From Schlegelella_A sp035493195 (GTDB taxonomy: Bacteria > Pseudomonadota > Gammaproteobacteria > Burkholderiales > Burkholderiaceae_C): a DNA stretch of 8,299 nt. This document shows positions 7,831 through 8,299 of the stretch, piece after piece. The position numbers and the translations under genes were made by a program. Position 1 is the first letter of the stretch. Every line of letters begins with the position of its first letter. The stretch covers positions 1-8,299 of the forward strand of contig DATJIM010000460.1 of NCBI GenBank assembly GCA_035493195.1, in the 5' to 3' direction. The notes under the pieces are model-generated. The model was not told the DNA's origin, ran no database searches, and saw only the letters and a list, made by a program, of their open reading frames with translations.

Positions 7831-8211
7831 ATGATCCGCATCGTCACCGCCCTCCTGGCCACCGCGTGCATCGCCGTCGCCGCGCAAGCCCAGACGCAGC
7901 GCGCGTTCCCGCAGAACGCGCTGCGCGGATCGCTCGTCATCGGCGTCGCACCGGAGGCGAGGCTGAACGGCGACCCTGCCCGCCTCGCGCCCGGCGCGCG
8001 CATCCGCGACGCCAACAACATGCTCGTCGTTCCGACCGCCGTGATGGGCGGTCCCTACCTCGTCAACTACACGGTCGACACCAGCGGTCTCGTCAAGGAC
8101 GTCTGGATTCTTCGTCCCGACGAGGCCGCGGTGCAGCCGTGGCCGAAGACGCGCGAGGAAGCGGCGAACTGGCGCTTCGATCCGGTCGGGCAAGTCTGGT
8201 CCAAGCCATGA
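7831..8211 (+). CDS. Small secreted conserved hypothetical protein upstream of miaB
   Basis: The 126-residue product has a classical signal peptide: MIR, a hydrophobic core (4-18) and an AQA motif ending at residue 20, giving a mature protein of about 106 residues starting QTQ. I see no cysteine in the mature part and no lipobox, so a soluble periplasmic or exported protein is most likely. The mature part opens with RAFPQNALRGSLVIG, contains APGARIRDANNMLV (53-66) and ends in a region with DVWILRPDEAA. From memory, similar small proteins precede miaB in Burkholderiales, which supports a real gene; no function is known to me. Its TGA overlaps the miaB ATG by four bases, so the two are probably co-transcribed. 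No clear Shine-Dalgarno is seen at the ATG at 7831. The minus-strand frame across this gene also runs through the tRNA and was rejected. Confidence 0.82.
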   Translation: MIRIVTALLATACIAVAAQAQTQRAFPQNALRGSLVIGVAPEARLNGDPARLAPGARIRDANNMLVVPTAVMGGPYLVNYTVDTSGLVKDVWILRPDEAAVQPWPKTREEAANWRFDPVGQVWSKP

Positions 8212-8299
8212 GCGGCGGCGTTCGCGCCAGGCCGCGGGTCTTCATCAAGACCTTCGGCTGCCAGATGAACGTCTACGACTCGGACAAGATGGCCGACGT
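8208..8299 (+). CDS. miaB: tRNA-2-methylthio-N6-isopentenyladenosine synthase MiaB, 5' end only
   Basis: MiaB is a radical-SAM methylthiotransferase that adds the 2-methylthio group to i6A37 in tRNAs reading codons that start with U. Only the first 30 codons are inside the window. They include the N-terminal UPF0004 signature RVFIKTFGCQMNVYDSDKM, where the Cys in GCQMN is the first iron-sulfur ligand of the auxiliary cluster. The preceding residues MSGGVRARP are a variable leader. The ATG at 8208 overlaps the stop of the secreted-protein gene (ATGA), which supports this start. The GCQMN-x-YDS context is typical of MiaB rather than the related RimO or MtaB, though the full domain set is out of view. 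Confidence 0.93.
   Translation, partial: MSGGVRARPRVFIKTFGCQMNVYDSDKMAD

Overview
The window looks like ordinary chromosomal DNA of a GC-rich betaproteobacterium, most likely Burkholderiales or a close relative. The assignment rests on three things: strong G/C bias at third codon positions, the gene order pilR-pilS-PP0621 gene-ccsA-like gene facing ffh, and a small secreted protein just before miaB. I could not run a database search, so the taxon is an inference from gene order and protein flavour.

Left part (1-4085, minus strand): a tightly packed set of four genes transcribed leftward. The order is a ccsA/ypjD-like membrane protein, a 78-residue PP0621-type zinc-ribbon protein, the membrane histidine kinase PilS, and the sigma-54-dependent response regulator PilR, which is cut by the window edge. 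Both pilS junctions are 4-base ATGA stop/start overlaps, which points to one operon with coupled translation. PilS and PilR normally control transcription of type IV pilin.

Middle part (4086-7589): ffh, the signal recognition particle GTPase, diverges from the ccsA-like gene across only 36 bases. Downstream of it on the same strand is a gene for a membrane-anchored DUF2726-type protein. This runs tail-to-tail into ftsY, the SRP receptor GTPase on the minus strand, with 10 bases between the two stop codons. Both GTPases of the co-translational membrane targeting pathway therefore lie within 3.5 kb, and ftsY is not in the ftsYEX arrangement known from E. coli.

Right part (7590-8299, plus strand): a tRNA gene with a CAT anticodon, probably elongator tRNA-Met, then a small secreted conserved hypothetical protein. 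Last is the first 30 codons of miaB, the tRNA methylthiotransferase, which overlaps the preceding stop codon by 4 bases.

I see no mobile element, CRISPR array, phage gene or defence system. The points worth a second look are local: a degenerate ATP-binding G1 box in PilS, an apparently catalytically dead DUF2726 domain between the two SRP GTPase genes, two small insertions in FtsY, and a mismatch in the tRNA anticodon stem. Many long open frames on the opposite strands are shadows caused by the high GC content.
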